Positions 1 through 7,865 of a stretch of 17,962 nucleotides of DNA are shown one piece after another. Position 1 is the stretch's first letter. Each line of letters starts with the position of its first letter. The notes beneath the pieces are model-generated. The model was not told where the DNA came from. It worked only from the letters and a program-made list of their open reading frames with translations, and searched no databases. The stretch is from Clostridiaceae bacterium (GTDB lineage: Bacteria > Bacillota > Clostridia > Oscillospirales > Acutalibacteraceae): positions 1 to 17,962 of the forward strand of contig JAEDKI010000016.1 in assembly GCA_016295895.1 (NCBI GenBank), read 5' to 3'. The translations under genes were made by a program, and so were the position numbers.

Positions 1-458
1 TCGCCGACAACCTGAAGCTGTTTGATAGCGGCGGGGCGGTAGATATCACAGGCGACAAGCAGAGGACGGTGATCCTCTTTTTTCAGCATAAGAGCAAGCT
101 TTGCGCAGTGAGTTGTTTTACCTGAACCCTGAAGGCCGCAGAGAAGAACAATTGTCGGGGGATGGCTTGCGTAAGCAAGGCGGCTTTTTGTTCCGCCCAT
201 GAGGCTGACAAGCTCCTCACGAACTATTTTGATAACCATCTGCGAGGGGGTGAGGCTTTCCATTACCTTTTCGCCGATGGCTTTTTCGGTTACGGTGTTT
301 GTGAAATCCTTGGCAACCTTGTAGTTAACATCGGCTTCAAGCAGAGCCATTCGCACCTCACGCATTGCGCTGCGAACATCGGATTCGGTCAAGCTGCCTT
401 TGCTGCGAAGATTTTTGAATGCGTTTTCAAGCCGTTCTGAAAGACCTTCAAATGCCAA
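1..458 (-). CDS. ffh: Signal recognition particle GTPase Ffh (SRP54), N-terminal part; cut by window edge
   Basis: Ffh binds signal sequences on nascent membrane and secreted proteins and, with SRP RNA and FtsY, brings the ribosome to the translocon. About 152 residues are visible. Residues 1-90 match the helical N domain. The G domain follows, with the P-loop GLQGSGKTT at 108-116 and the SRP-specific DIYRPAA motif at 138-144. The rest of the G domain and the methionine-rich M domain lie beyond the left edge. No ATG fits: the start is taken as TTG (456-458), which gives the family-typical MAFEGLSERL and has a GAGGTG ribosome site six bases upstream. It lies 44 nt downstream of ylxM and must share its transcript. 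Identity is secure; only the start codon is inferred. Confidence 0.96.
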   Translation of the reverse strand, partial: MAFEGLSERLENAFKNLRSKGSLTESDVRSAMREVRMALLEADVNYKVAKDFTNTVTEKAIGEKVMESLTPSQMVIKIVREELVSLMGGTKSRLAYASHPPTIVLLCGLQGSGKTTHCAKLALMLKKEDHRPLLVACDIYRPAAIKQLQVVG

Positions 459-502
459 TTTTTTCACCTCGGATTTTTATGTATTTTGTGCGTCAATGCT
501 GA

Positions 503-865
503 TTATTCAAGCAGCGACATTGCCGCCGCCTTGATGCCGACGCTGTAGTCGTTGATTTCTTTTGAAAGACTGTGGCGGATGTTATAATCCGAAATGCGGT
601 TGGCATAATCAATTATATCATTAAGACTTTTTCGCATTTCCTCAAATCGTTTTGCCATGCCGAGCTTATTTTCCATTTCCTGAAGCTGGGTTTCGGCTCT
701 TTTGATGGCGTCACGCACGCCCTGACGGGTTATGCCTTCGTTCTCTGCGATCTCGGAAAGAGAAAGGTCGTCATTGTAATAATATTCCAAAAAATCACGC
801 TGTTTTGCGGTGAGCATTTCGCCGTAAAAATCGATTAATACGGCCATCTCATAGTTTTTTGCCAA
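503..865 (-). CDS. ylxM: YlxM/p13 family putative DNA-binding protein, SRP-associated
   Basis: A 120-residue protein of the YlxM (UPF0122) family, which in Firmicutes is encoded just upstream of ffh and has been linked to SRP. Residues about 18-70 form a sigma-70 region-4-like helix-turn-helix (LTAKQRDFLEYYY, then LSLSEIAENEGITRQGVRDA), followed by a charged helical C-terminal half. The start is TTG (863-865), preceded by AGGAGGG at good spacing; an internal ATG six codons later lacks such a site. It is the first gene of the ylxM-ffh unit, behind the promoter at 965-993. No ftsY is seen upstream, unlike Bacillus; mutS2 is there instead. Whether it acts on DNA or through Ffh cannot be told from sequence. 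Confidence 0.93.
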   Translation of the reverse strand: MAKNYEMAVLIDFYGEMLTAKQRDFLEYYYNDDLSLSEIAENEGITRQGVRDAIKRAETQLQEMENKLGMAKRFEEMRKSLNDIIDYANRISDYNIRHSLSKEINDYSVGIKAAAMSLLE

Positions 866-930
866 ATTTTGACCCTCCTTTCCTCAGCCTTAAAGCTTTT
901 TTTGCATAAAAAAGCGAATTAAAAACAAGT

Positions 931-962
931 GCATCTGTAAAGCACAGTCACTTTACAGATGC
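931..962 (-). repeat. Perfect 12-bp inverted repeat at the ylxM transcription start
   Basis: Arms GCATCTGTAAAG (931-942) and CTTTACAGATGC (951-962) pair perfectly around an 8-nt loop. The start site predicted from the adjacent promoter (about 958) falls inside the right arm. It could be a repressor operator, a 5'-terminal mRNA hairpin or, since GTTTTT follows five bases beyond it on the minus strand, a weak terminator/attenuator for read-through from mutS2. The core GTAAAG-N8-CTTTAC recurs at 1169-1188. Confidence 0.75.
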
Positions 963-964
963 CT

Positions 965-993
965 ATTATACTAAAAATGAACGGCGTTGTCAA
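965..993 (-). promoter_or_regulatory. Consensus sigma-A promoter for ylxM-ffh
   Basis: Read on the minus strand: -35 TTGACA (993-988), a 17-base spacer, -10 TATAAT (970-965). Both hexamers match the consensus exactly. The start would be near 958, giving a roughly 94-nt leader before the ylxM TTG. It lets the SRP genes be expressed apart from the mutS2 operon. Confidence 0.88.
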
Positions 994-1020
994 GCATAAT
1001 TTTGTCGGCTTTTTCACGGC

Positions 1021-1149
1021 TTATCCACTTTTTTCGCCCATTTAAGGTTGAAAAGTGAAAAAATATCCATAGTTTGTGGCAAAATCATGCCCGAAGCACA
1101 AGATGTATTCACTTTTTCACATTTGCGATGTGGAAAACTTTTTTACACG
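1021..1149. promoter_or_regulatory. DnaA-box-like sequence cluster (tentative)
   Basis: TTATCCACT (1021-1029, plus), TTTTTCACA (1113-1121, plus) and TTTTCCACA (1137-1129, minus) resemble the DnaA box TTWTNCACA; the last two match that degenerate form fully. They also form an inverted repeat (TTTTTCACAT, 5-nt loop, ATGTGGAAAA) with one G-T pair. TTTTACACG (1141-1149) is a weaker match. A/T-rich DNA yields such matches by chance, so the DnaA reading is a guess; the inverted repeat is directly visible. Confidence 0.35.
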
Positions 1150-1162
1150 CAGACGGTGTTCA

Positions 1163-1196
1163 GTGATTGTAAAGCTGATGCACTTTACAAAATCAC
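1163..1196 (-). repeat. Hairpin overlapping the mutS2 stop codon
   Basis: GTGATTGTAAAG (1163-1174) pairs with CTTTACAAAATCAC (1183-1196) around an 8-nt loop, with a 2-nt bulge. It covers the mutS2 TGA. No U-run follows on the minus strand, so it is a poor intrinsic terminator; it may protect the 3' end or mark a protein site. Its core and loop length equal those of the inverted repeat at 931-962. Confidence 0.65.
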
Positions 1197-3586
1197 TTCA
1201 AGGTCACAATCGTAACGCCGTCCTCGCCCTCGCCGTAAACGCCTAAACGGCTCGTTTTGACATAGGGCGACGACTTGAGATAGCGGGTTACTGCGCTTCT
1301 GAGCGCACCCGTTCCCTTGCCGTGGACAATTGTGAATTCGCTCAGCCCCGTGCGAAGCCCCATATCGATGAATCTGTCAAGCTCAATCAGACATTCGTCA
1401 ACCGTCATTCCTCTGAGGTCAAGCCTCGTTGACGGCGACATGTTGAGCCTGCTTTCGCCCTGAAGCTTTGCTGTTGAGCGTGTCTCTTTTTTCTTCGGAG
1501 CGTTTTCGCAAAGGCGAAGGTTTGCGAGCTTGACTCTTGTTTTTATCGAGCCTGCCTGAACCTCAACATTGCCGTTTTTATCGGCGGGGGAGAGAACCTT
1601 TGCGCTTTTTCCGATGTCACGGATAATAACCGTGTCGCCCGCCTTGAGCGGACGGGGAAGCACATAGTTTTCATCATCGTCATCAATTCCGATAACCGGG
1701 TCTGCGGCGGAATCAATGGATTCAACGCCCCTCTTGACGAGCGCTTTTGCCCGCCTTGCAAGCTCGGCGGCGTCCTTGGTTTTTTGCTGTTCCTTTTTGA
1801 GCTTGTCCAGCTCCTGCAAAAGTGTGTATGCCTCACGCTTGGCTTGCTCCACAACTCTGAGCGCCTGCGATCGGGCTTTTTCAATCTCCTGCTCACGGAG
1901 CGAAGAAATTTCCGCTTTCAGCTTTTCTGCATCTGCTTTTTCTCTTTCGGCATTTTCAGAAAGCTGTTTTGCACGGTCATATTCATGCTCCATTTTCTGC
2001 CTTGTTTCTTCAAGGCGGTCAACAACATTTTCAAACGCTTTGTTTTCGCTTGAAACAAGCTCGCTTGCCCGCTTGATAACCTCGGCATCAAGCCCGAGCT
2101 TTTCGCTGATTGCAAGGGCGTTCGACTTTCCCGGAACGCCGATAAGCAGGCGATAGGTCGGGCGGAGAGTTGCAACATCAAATTCACAGCAGCCGTTTTC
2201 AACCCTTGGAGTTTCAAGCGCATAGGCTTTCAGCTCGGCGTAGTGAGTTGTTGCGGCGATTTTTGCGCCCTTGAAATGCAGAGCTTCAAGAATCGAAATC
2301 GCAAGAGCGGCGCCCTCAACGGGGTCTGTTCCCGCTCCGAGCTCATCAATCAGAATAAGACTGTGCCCGTCCGCTTCATTATATATATCAATAATATTTG
2401 TCATGTGTGCCGAGAAGGTCGAGAGCGATTGCTCAATCGACTGCTCGTCGCCGATATCGGAAAGAATCTTATCAAAAACAGATATTTCACTTCGGTCGGC
2501 TGCGGGAATCATAAGACCGCACATTGCCATCATCGAAAGCAAACCGAGCGTTTTAATCGAAACGGTTTTACCGCCCGTGTTCGGGCCTGTTATGACAAGA
2601 GTATCAAAATCCGAGCCGAGCGAGATATCAACGGGCACAACCTTTTTCGGGTCAATAAGCGGATGCCTTGCCGAACGGAGATTGATAACGCCCCTGTCGT
2701 TGAGAATCGGCGGTGCGGCTTTGATTTTGTAGGCATACTGCGCTTTTGCAAAAATCAGATTCAGCTCAAGAGCGCATTCGTAGCTGTTTTTGATGCTGTC
2801 TGCAAAATCTCCCGCCTGAGCCGAAAGCTCGCTGAGAATGCGGTCGATTTCTTCACGCTCTTTGGTTTGCAGAACCCTGATTTCGTTGTTGGCTTCAACA
2901 ACCGCCATCGGTTCGATGAATACGGTTGCGCCGCTTGCCGAGGTGTCATGCACAAGTCCGGCAATTTCACTGCGGTATTCGCTCTTGACCGGAACAACAT
3001 ATCTGCCGTTGCGCTGAGTGACGATATTTTCCTGAAGATATTTTGAATGCGACTGCGAACGGGAAAATTTTTCAAGCTGTTCACGCACCTTGGCTTCCTG
3101 AATCCTGATTTTACGCCTTATATCGGCAAGAGCGGGGGAAGCATTGTCGGAAATTTCTTCCTCGGTGACAATGGCGTTGAAAATTGCCGTTTCAAGATAT
3201 TTATTCGGCGCAAGAGCGCTGAAAAGCGGGTCAAGAACGCACTCAACCCCTGCGTTTGAGGCTCTCCATTGAGAAAGAGTGCGGATAACCCTGAGCACTC
3301 CGCCGATGTCGAGCAGTTCTTTCGGGCTGAGCACGCTGCCTGCATTGGCTCGGCTCAAAGCGTTGTTGACATTTTTAAGCCCGCCGAATGACGGACCGCC
3401 GAAACGGGCGAGGAGCATATGAGCGTCCTCGGTCTGCTTCAGCAAGGCTTTTGCAAGGTCAAGGTCGGTCTCGGGCTTCAGATGCACGGCGTTATAACGG
3501 GCATCCTCACAGCTTGTAAATTCCGCAAGCTTTTCGAGAACCTTGTCAAATTCAAGAGCCTTTGAATGTTTATCAAATGAATTCAT
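1193..3586 (-). CDS. mutS2: MutS2 family ATPase with C-terminal Smr domain
   Basis: A 797-residue full-length MutS2. In Bacillus, MutS2 (RqcU) acts on collided ribosomes, splitting them for rescue; older work links it to suppression of recombination. It is not the MutS mismatch-repair protein: the mismatch-recognition domain is absent. Visible: helical lever/clamp region to about 320, Walker A GPNTGGKT at 334-341, Walker B LILIDELGAGTDP around 410-422, a long charged coiled coil (about 510-620), a KOW-like stretch (about 640-690) and an Smr domain at 722-797 with LDLRG and HGKGTG. ATG start with AGGAGAC upstream. It is the last gene of the FHA-M16-proBA operon, 44 nt after the hypothetical membrane protein. 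Confidence 0.96.
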   Translation of the reverse strand: MNSFDKHSKALEFDKVLEKLAEFTSCEDARYNAVHLKPETDLDLAKALLKQTEDAHMLLARFGGPSFGGLKNVNNALSRANAGSVLSPKELLDIGGVLRVIRTLSQWRASNAGVECVLDPLFSALAPNKYLETAIFNAIVTEEEISDNASPALADIRRKIRIQEAKVREQLEKFSRSQSHSKYLQENIVTQRNGRYVVPVKSEYRSEIAGLVHDTSASGATVFIEPMAVVEANNEIRVLQTKEREEIDRILSELSAQAGDFADSIKNSYECALELNLIFAKAQYAYKIKAAPPILNDRGVINLRSARHPLIDPKKVVPVDISLGSDFDTLVITGPNTGGKTVSIKTLGLLSMMAMCGLMIPAADRSEISVFDKILSDIGDEQSIEQSLSTFSAHMTNIIDIYNEADGHSLILIDELGAGTDPVEGAALAISILEALHFKGAKIAATTHYAELKAYALETPRVENGCCEFDVATLRPTYRLLIGVPGKSNALAISEKLGLDAEVIKRASELVSSENKAFENVVDRLEETRQKMEHEYDRAKQLSENAEREKADAEKLKAEISSLREQEIEKARSQALRVVEQAKREAYTLLQELDKLKKEQQKTKDAAELARRAKALVKRGVESIDSAADPVIGIDDDDENYVLPRPLKAGDTVIIRDIGKSAKVLSPADKNGNVEVQAGSIKTRVKLANLRLCENAPKKKETRSTAKLQGESRLNMSPSTRLDLRGMTVDECLIELDRFIDMGLRTGLSEFTIVHGKGTGALRSAVTRYLKSSPYVKTSRLGVYGEGEDGVTIVTLK

Positions 3587-3630
3587 ATAAGTCTCCTATT
3601 TTTGTTACAGCGAGGAGAAACGGGAGCAGC

Positions 3631-4530
3631 TTAGTTTTCTTCGCCGCTTTCATCGGTTGAGGTTTCGGAGTTATCCTCATCCGATGAGGTCTCCTCGTCT
3701 TCGGATGTGACGGTCTCTCCGTTTTCGTCCGTCAGAGCTTCGGCGGTGGTTTCAGCCGCCGAGGTCGGTTCGGCGAACGGAGCTGTTGCCGAGACAGGCT
3801 CGGTTTCGGGCGGACGGCTCTGCTTATCGGTTGTTCCGATAACCTCCTGACCGTCTGCCGCCTGAATCGAAGAAACATACATTCCTCCGCTGCGTTCACG
3901 CAGAGTTATTTTCATGTATTTGTCCGGCTCGGGAGCGGCATATTCGCCGTCGGCAACCTGAACCCAAGCCTTGTTGCCGATATAGCCTACGCTCAGAATG
4001 ACCGAGCTTCCCTGCTTCTCAATGTCATAAACCTTGGGAGTGTAGGCGGATTCAACGCCCGTAATGGGCAGAATGTAGCTTTTGAGAGCGGCGTCATAGG
4101 TTATGTCGTATTCGCTCATGTTGATTGAAGAATGCATTGACGCAATGTCGATTTCCGTTCCGAAAAGGCCGATAAAATACTGCTCGATATCCGCCTGCGG
4201 AACAATGATTCCGATGGTGTCGCCTTCGGAATAGGGATATTTATCCGCTCCGTCCTCGCTCATAAGCAAAGCCCAGACTGCGCTGTTGAGAAGCTGAGAA
4301 ACATCCGCCTGAGTAAGGTCGTCAAACGGGTCGGGGTCAAACATAACCACGGGAGTCAGCATTTTTTCATATTCTTTTTTCTCGGCTGTTTTATCCGTCA
4401 GATTTCCGATTCCGTCAACCGACAGTTTAATAACGGTGACTGCGCCGATGATTGCGAGAATCACGGCGAGAATGCCGATGGGGAAGGCAAGCTTATTCTT
4501 CTTGCCCTTTTTGCTTTTATTCGTTGCCAA
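3631..4530 (-). CDS. Unrecognised membrane-anchored protein with acidic low-complexity tail
   Basis: A 299-residue protein I cannot assign to a family. A lysine-rich N-terminus (residues 4-13) precedes one hydrophobic segment (about 14-34), suggesting an N-in anchor with the bulk outside. Residues about 60-230 look like a folded region (mixed beta/alpha, with ITGVESAYTPKVYDI and KAWVQV-type strands). From about 235 the chain turns into a Thr/Ser/Glu/Asp/Pro-rich tail, typical of a disordered wall-spanning or linker segment. No Cys, lipobox or catalytic motif is obvious. The start is TTG (4528-4530) behind GGAGG. It lies 18 nt after proA and 44 nt before mutS2, so it is co-transcribed. Real gene: high confidence; function unknown. 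Confidence 0.85.
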   Translation of the reverse strand: MATNKSKKGKKNKLAFPIGILAVILAIIGAVTVIKLSVDGIGNLTDKTAEKKEYEKMLTPVVMFDPDPFDDLTQADVSQLLNSAVWALLMSEDGADKYPYSEGDTIGIIVPQADIEQYFIGLFGTEIDIASMHSSINMSEYDITYDAALKSYILPITGVESAYTPKVYDIEKQGSSVILSVGYIGNKAWVQVADGEYAAPEPDKYMKITLRERSGGMYVSSIQAADGQEVIGTTDKQSRPPETEPVSATAPFAEPTSAAETTAEALTDENGETVTSEDEETSSDEDNSETSTDESGEEN

Positions 4531-4548
4531 TTCAATAACCTCCGTTGA

Positions 4549-5793
4549 TTACCTTATCTGACCGTTGCCGCTGATAACATATTTTGAACTGACCATGTGG
4601 GCAACGCCGAGCGGACCTCTTGCATGAAGCTTCTGGGTTGAAATTCCGATTTCTGCGCCGAAGCCGAATTCTCCGCCGTCGGTGAATCTTGTTGAAGCGT
4701 TGACATAAACTGCGGCGGCGTCAACCTGAGCCTTGAATTGCTCTGCGGCGGCGTAGCTGTCGGTGACAATCGCTTCGCTGTGACCCGTGCCGTATTTTGC
4801 GATATGCTCAATTGCTTCGTCAATGCTTTCAACAACTTTAACGCTGATTTTATAGTCAAGATATTCCTTTGCCCAATCCTCGGGTGAGGCAGGCTTTGCA
4901 TAGGGCAGGATTTCGCAAACCGCTTCATCGCCCATGATTTCAACGCCCTTTTCTTTCAGCCTTTCACCTACGGCGAGCAGGGCAAGCTCGGCGATATCCT
5001 TGTGAACAAGCAGGCTTTCGCAGGCGTTGCAGACCGAAACACGGGAAGCCTTGGCGTTGACAACGATATCTGCCGCCATGTCAATATCCGCCGCAGCGTC
5101 AATATAAACATGGCAGTTGCCGACTCCCGTTTCGATAACGGGAACGGTGGCGTTTTCAACAACAGAGCGGATAAGCCCCGCTCCTCCTCTCGGAATCAGC
5201 AGGTCAACATAGCCGTTGAGGCGCATCAGGTCGGTTGCGGCCTGCCTTGAAATATTTTCAACAAGAATAATGCAGTCCTCGGGCAAGCCCGCCTGAGCAA
5301 TCGCTTCCCTCATAACGGAAGCAATTGCTTTGTTGGAATTAACGGCTTCCTTGCCGCCTTTGAGAATAACCGAGTTGCCTGCTTTAAGGCATATCGCCGC
5401 CGCATCTGCCGTAACATTCGGTCTTGCTTCAAATATAACCGCAATAACGCCGATGGGAACGGTGATTTTTTCAATTCTGAGACCGTTCGGTCTTGTTTCT
5501 CCGCTGAGAACTCTGCCGAGCGGGCTTTCACTTTCCGCAACATGGCGCAAACCGCTTGCCATTGAAGAAATTCTGTCGCCCGAAAGTGTCAGACGGTCAA
5601 TCATCGCTTCAGCCATTCCCGAAGCGGAGGCGGCTCTGATATCCTTTGAATTTTCTTCAAGAATATATTCCGTATTGTTTTCGAGCGCATCTGCGGCTGA
5701 GCGCAGGGCTTTATCAATAACCGCCGAGCCTGCTCTTGAAAGAATCCGTTGGGCTTCCTTTGAGCGAGCGCCGATTTCAATCATTTCATTCAT
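4549..5793 (-). CDS. proA: Gamma-glutamyl phosphate reductase ProA
   Basis: Second step of proline synthesis from glutamate: NADPH-dependent reduction of gamma-glutamyl phosphate to glutamate 5-semialdehyde, in the cytoplasm. At 414 residues it is of usual length. Family motifs seen: FEARPNVT (121-128), LKGGKEA (144-150), PRGGAGLI (201-208), and the catalytic cysteine C255 in VSVCNACE. The C-terminus carries TRFTDGGEFGFGAEIGIST and HARGPLG. ATG start (5791-5793) sits inside the end of proB with an 8-nt overlap and GGGAGG upstream, implying translational coupling to the kinase that makes its unstable substrate. No proC in the window. Confidence 0.98.
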   Translation of the reverse strand: MNEMIEIGARSKEAQRILSRAGSAVIDKALRSAADALENNTEYILEENSKDIRAASASGMAEAMIDRLTLSGDRISSMASGLRHVAESESPLGRVLSGETRPNGLRIEKITVPIGVIAVIFEARPNVTADAAAICLKAGNSVILKGGKEAVNSNKAIASVMREAIAQAGLPEDCIILVENISRQAATDLMRLNGYVDLLIPRGGAGLIRSVVENATVPVIETGVGNCHVYIDAAADIDMAADIVVNAKASRVSVCNACESLLVHKDIAELALLAVGERLKEKGVEIMGDEAVCEILPYAKPASPEDWAKEYLDYKISVKVVESIDEAIEHIAKYGTGHSEAIVTDSYAAAEQFKAQVDAAAVYVNASTRFTDGGEFGFGAEIGISTQKLHARGPLGVAHMVSSKYVISGNGQIR

Positions 5794-6586
5794 TTTTCTC
5801 TGCCTCCCGTGCCTTAAAGAAAGTGCCTATCTGCCTGCCGTCGATAACTTTATATATATCTTCGGGATCTTCTCCGCTCATAACAACGGTGTTGATTCCG
5901 CTTTCGGTTGCAATCTGAGCGGCGTGAAGCTTCGTTATCATTCCGCCCGTTCCTCTGTCGGTTCCGCTTCCGCCCGCAAGAGCGAGAATGTCATCGGTTA
6001 TTCTGTCAACGCTGCTGATGAGAACGGCATCTTCATTTTCTGCCGGATTTGCGCTGAAAAGTCCGTCGATATCGGTTAATATAATCAGCATATCGGCGTC
6101 GATTATTTTTGCAACATGGGCGGAAAGGCTGTCATTATCGCCGAAAACGATTTCTTCAACCGCAACGCTGTCATTTTCGTTGATTATCGGCAGAGAACCG
6201 TATTCAAACAGCTTCATAAAAGTGTTGCGAAGATTGCGGTGTCTCTCCTCGTTTTCAAAGTCATCTCTCGTAACGAGAAGCTGACCCGTCGTGTTTCCGA
6301 ATTCGCCGAAGAATTTGTCATAAAGGAACATAAGCTCGCATTGACCGACCGTTGCCGCCGCCTGTCTGCCCGGAGTGTCTTTCGGGCGTTCTTTCAAGCC
6401 GAGCTTGCCGACTCCGACTCCGATTGCGCCCGATGTTACAAGCGCAATTTCAATGCCGGCGTTTTTGAGGTCGCTGAGAACCATTGCAAGCTTTGAAAGG
6501 CGGCGAATGTTTATTTTGCCCGTGCTGTAGGTCAGGGTCGAAGTGCCGACCTTGACAACCATTCTTTTTATATCTCTTTTAATCAT
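5786..6586 (-). CDS. proB: Glutamate 5-kinase ProB, short form without PUA domain
   Basis: Catalyses ATP-dependent phosphorylation of glutamate, the first and normally proline-inhibited step of proline synthesis. Amino-acid kinase motifs: VVKVGTSTLT (10-19), LVTSGAIGVG, PIINENDSVAVEE, FGDNDSLSA and the nucleotide-site GTGGMITK. The 266 residues end after the kinase domain; the C-terminal PUA domain found in the E. coli and B. subtilis enzymes (about 365 residues) is missing. The reading frame ends cleanly into proA, so this is a short family form rather than a truncation. GAGG overlaps the M16 stop, 10 nt upstream. No T-box leader is seen anywhere in the operon. Confidence 0.97.
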   Translation of the reverse strand: MIKRDIKRMVVKVGTSTLTYSTGKINIRRLSKLAMVLSDLKNAGIEIALVTSGAIGVGVGKLGLKERPKDTPGRQAAATVGQCELMFLYDKFFGEFGNTTGQLLVTRDDFENEERHRNLRNTFMKLFEYGSLPIINENDSVAVEEIVFGDNDSLSAHVAKIIDADMLIILTDIDGLFSANPAENEDAVLISSVDRITDDILALAGGSGTDRGTGGMITKLHAAQIATESGINTVVMSGEDPEDIYKVIDGRQIGTFFKAREAEKNE

Positions 6587-6596
6587 TTTTTATTCC

Positions 6597-7862
6597 TCAA
6601 TTTATTTTCAGATATTTACGGTAATTCTTTTCGCTTCCGACATCTCCGACGCAGCAGAGCGAAAGCTTTGAAAAATCAAAGATTTCCTTTGCGGTCTGCC
6701 TGATTTCGTCAAGCGTAACGCCCCTGACGGCTTTGATAACCTCTTCTTCGCTTCTCGGTCTGCCGTGAAGCAGAACTCCCTTGCCGTTGCGTGAAGCAAT
6801 CGAAGAAACGCTTTCAAGGCTCATGACAAAGCCTGCAACGGTCTGCTCCTTTGCCCTTGCAAGCTCCTTTTCGGTCACGGTTTCGGCAAATTCCGAGATA
6901 ATTTTCAGGGTTTCGGCAATTGCCTGCTCCTCGGATTTTTTACTGAGCCCCATGCACACGATGAATACAGCCGCATTGAGATGGGCAACATTGACGCAGT
7001 CAACCGAATAAGCTAAGCCGAGCTTTTCTCTTATCGTCTGGAACAGCCTTGATGAAGAAGACGCTCCGAGAATTGACGAGATAAGAGAGGCGCAGTCACG
7101 CCGTTTATCCGACAACGGAATTCCGGGAAAGCCGAGAATGAGCTGATTTTGCATAAAATCTTTCTTTATTCGGTAAATACCGGGCGAGTAATCAGCCGAA
7201 ACGGGCGTTAACTCAAATCCCGTATTTTTCATGCCCGAAAAATATTTTTTGCAGATTTCAACGGCTTCGTTTTCGTCAAAATTGCCGCTGAAGCTGACAA
7301 CCGTTCTTTCGGGAACATAAAACTTTTTCATATGAGCCGAAAGGCTTTCTCTCGTCACGGAATCAACGGTCTGATTTGTTCCGAGAATGTTGCTGCCGAG
7401 CATACTGCCACGCCAGACCTTTTCATAGTAGGAATCGGCGCAGAGATCCTCGGGGCTGTCCTCATACATTGCGATTTCTTCCCTGATAACGCCTTTTTCA
7501 AGCTCAATATCCTCGGGGGAAAGCTTCGGGTTCATTATCATGTCGCAGATAATGTCAAGAGCCTTTGCGCTGTGCTCCGAAAGAGTGTGAGCATAAAAAC
7601 AGGTCATTTCTTTGGCGGTGTATGCGTTGAGCACTCCGCCGATTTCGTCCATTTCAACCGCAATGTCAAGCGCCGAACGCTTTTCGGTTCCTTTGAAAAG
7701 CATATGCTCCATAAAATGTGAGGTTCCTGCGGTTTCGGGTGTTTCAAAGCATGAACCGCTGCCCACCCAAACCCCGAGGGAACAGGTTTTTGCATTGCCG
7801 TTTTTCTGAATAACGATCCGAAGCCCGTTATCAAGAGTAATAATTCTGAATTTATCCGTCAT
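6597..7862 (-). CDS. M16 family zinc metallopeptidase (processing-peptidase-like)
   Basis: A 421-residue single-subunit M16B peptidase, like the YmxG/MlpA group of Firmicutes. The inverted zinc motif HxxEH is H49-E52-H53, with the third ligand E129 exactly 76 residues on. The C-terminal half has the conserved SSRLFQ, REKLGLAYSV stretch (Arg/Tyr pair used in substrate binding). No signal peptide or membrane segment, so it is probably cytoplasmic; the natural substrate is unknown. The start is ATG 3 nt after the FHA gene stop with only a weak AGGG site, so coupling to that gene is likely. Followed by proB at 10 nt. The catalytic site is intact; the physiological role is not inferable from the sequence. 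Confidence 0.92.
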   Translation of the reverse strand: MTDKFRIITLDNGLRIVIQKNGNAKTCSLGVWVGSGSCFETPETAGTSHFMEHMLFKGTEKRSALDIAVEMDEIGGVLNAYTAKEMTCFYAHTLSEHSAKALDIICDMIMNPKLSPEDIELEKGVIREEIAMYEDSPEDLCADSYYEKVWRGSMLGSNILGTNQTVDSVTRESLSAHMKKFYVPERTVVSFSGNFDENEAVEICKKYFSGMKNTGFELTPVSADYSPGIYRIKKDFMQNQLILGFPGIPLSDKRRDCASLISSILGASSSSRLFQTIREKLGLAYSVDCVNVAHLNAAVFIVCMGLSKKSEEQAIAETLKIISEFAETVTEKELARAKEQTVAGFVMSLESVSSIASRNGKGVLLHGRPRSEEEVIKAVRGVTLDEIRQTAKEIFDFSKLSLCCVGDVGSEKNYRKYLKIN

Positions 7863-7865
7863 ATG

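Larger units (their letters stand above)
866..1192. other. 327-nt intergenic region between mutS2 and ylxM
   Basis: No convincing coding frame here. From right to left (direction of transcription) it holds: a hairpin overlapping the mutS2 stop (1163-1196), DnaA-box-like and TTTTTCAC-type sequences (about 1010-1149), a consensus sigma-A promoter (965-993), a perfect 12-bp inverted repeat over the expected transcription start (931-962), and an A/T-rich small hairpin GCTTTTTT/AAAAAAGC (895-915) in the 5' untranslated leader of ylxM. The leader would be about 94 nt. Confidence 0.8.

Noticed and set aside
866..1192. SRP RNA (ffs) gene near ffh
   Set aside because: No GGAAGGAAGCAGCC-like conserved domain IV tetraloop region is visible in the gap.
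2243..3046. 267-residue open frame on the plus strand inside mutS2
   Set aside because: It is antisense to a full-length MutS2 with all motifs, and its own translation is rich in Cys/Arg/Asn/His without domain-like pattern; a shadow of codon bias.
1193..3586. Classical mismatch-repair MutS
   Set aside because: It lacks the N-terminal mismatch-binding domain and carries the Smr domain and coiled coil of MutS2.
5330..6079. 249-residue open frame on the plus strand across proA and proB
   Set aside because: Antisense to two well-identified enzymes and spanning their junction; serine/alanine-rich low-complexity translation.
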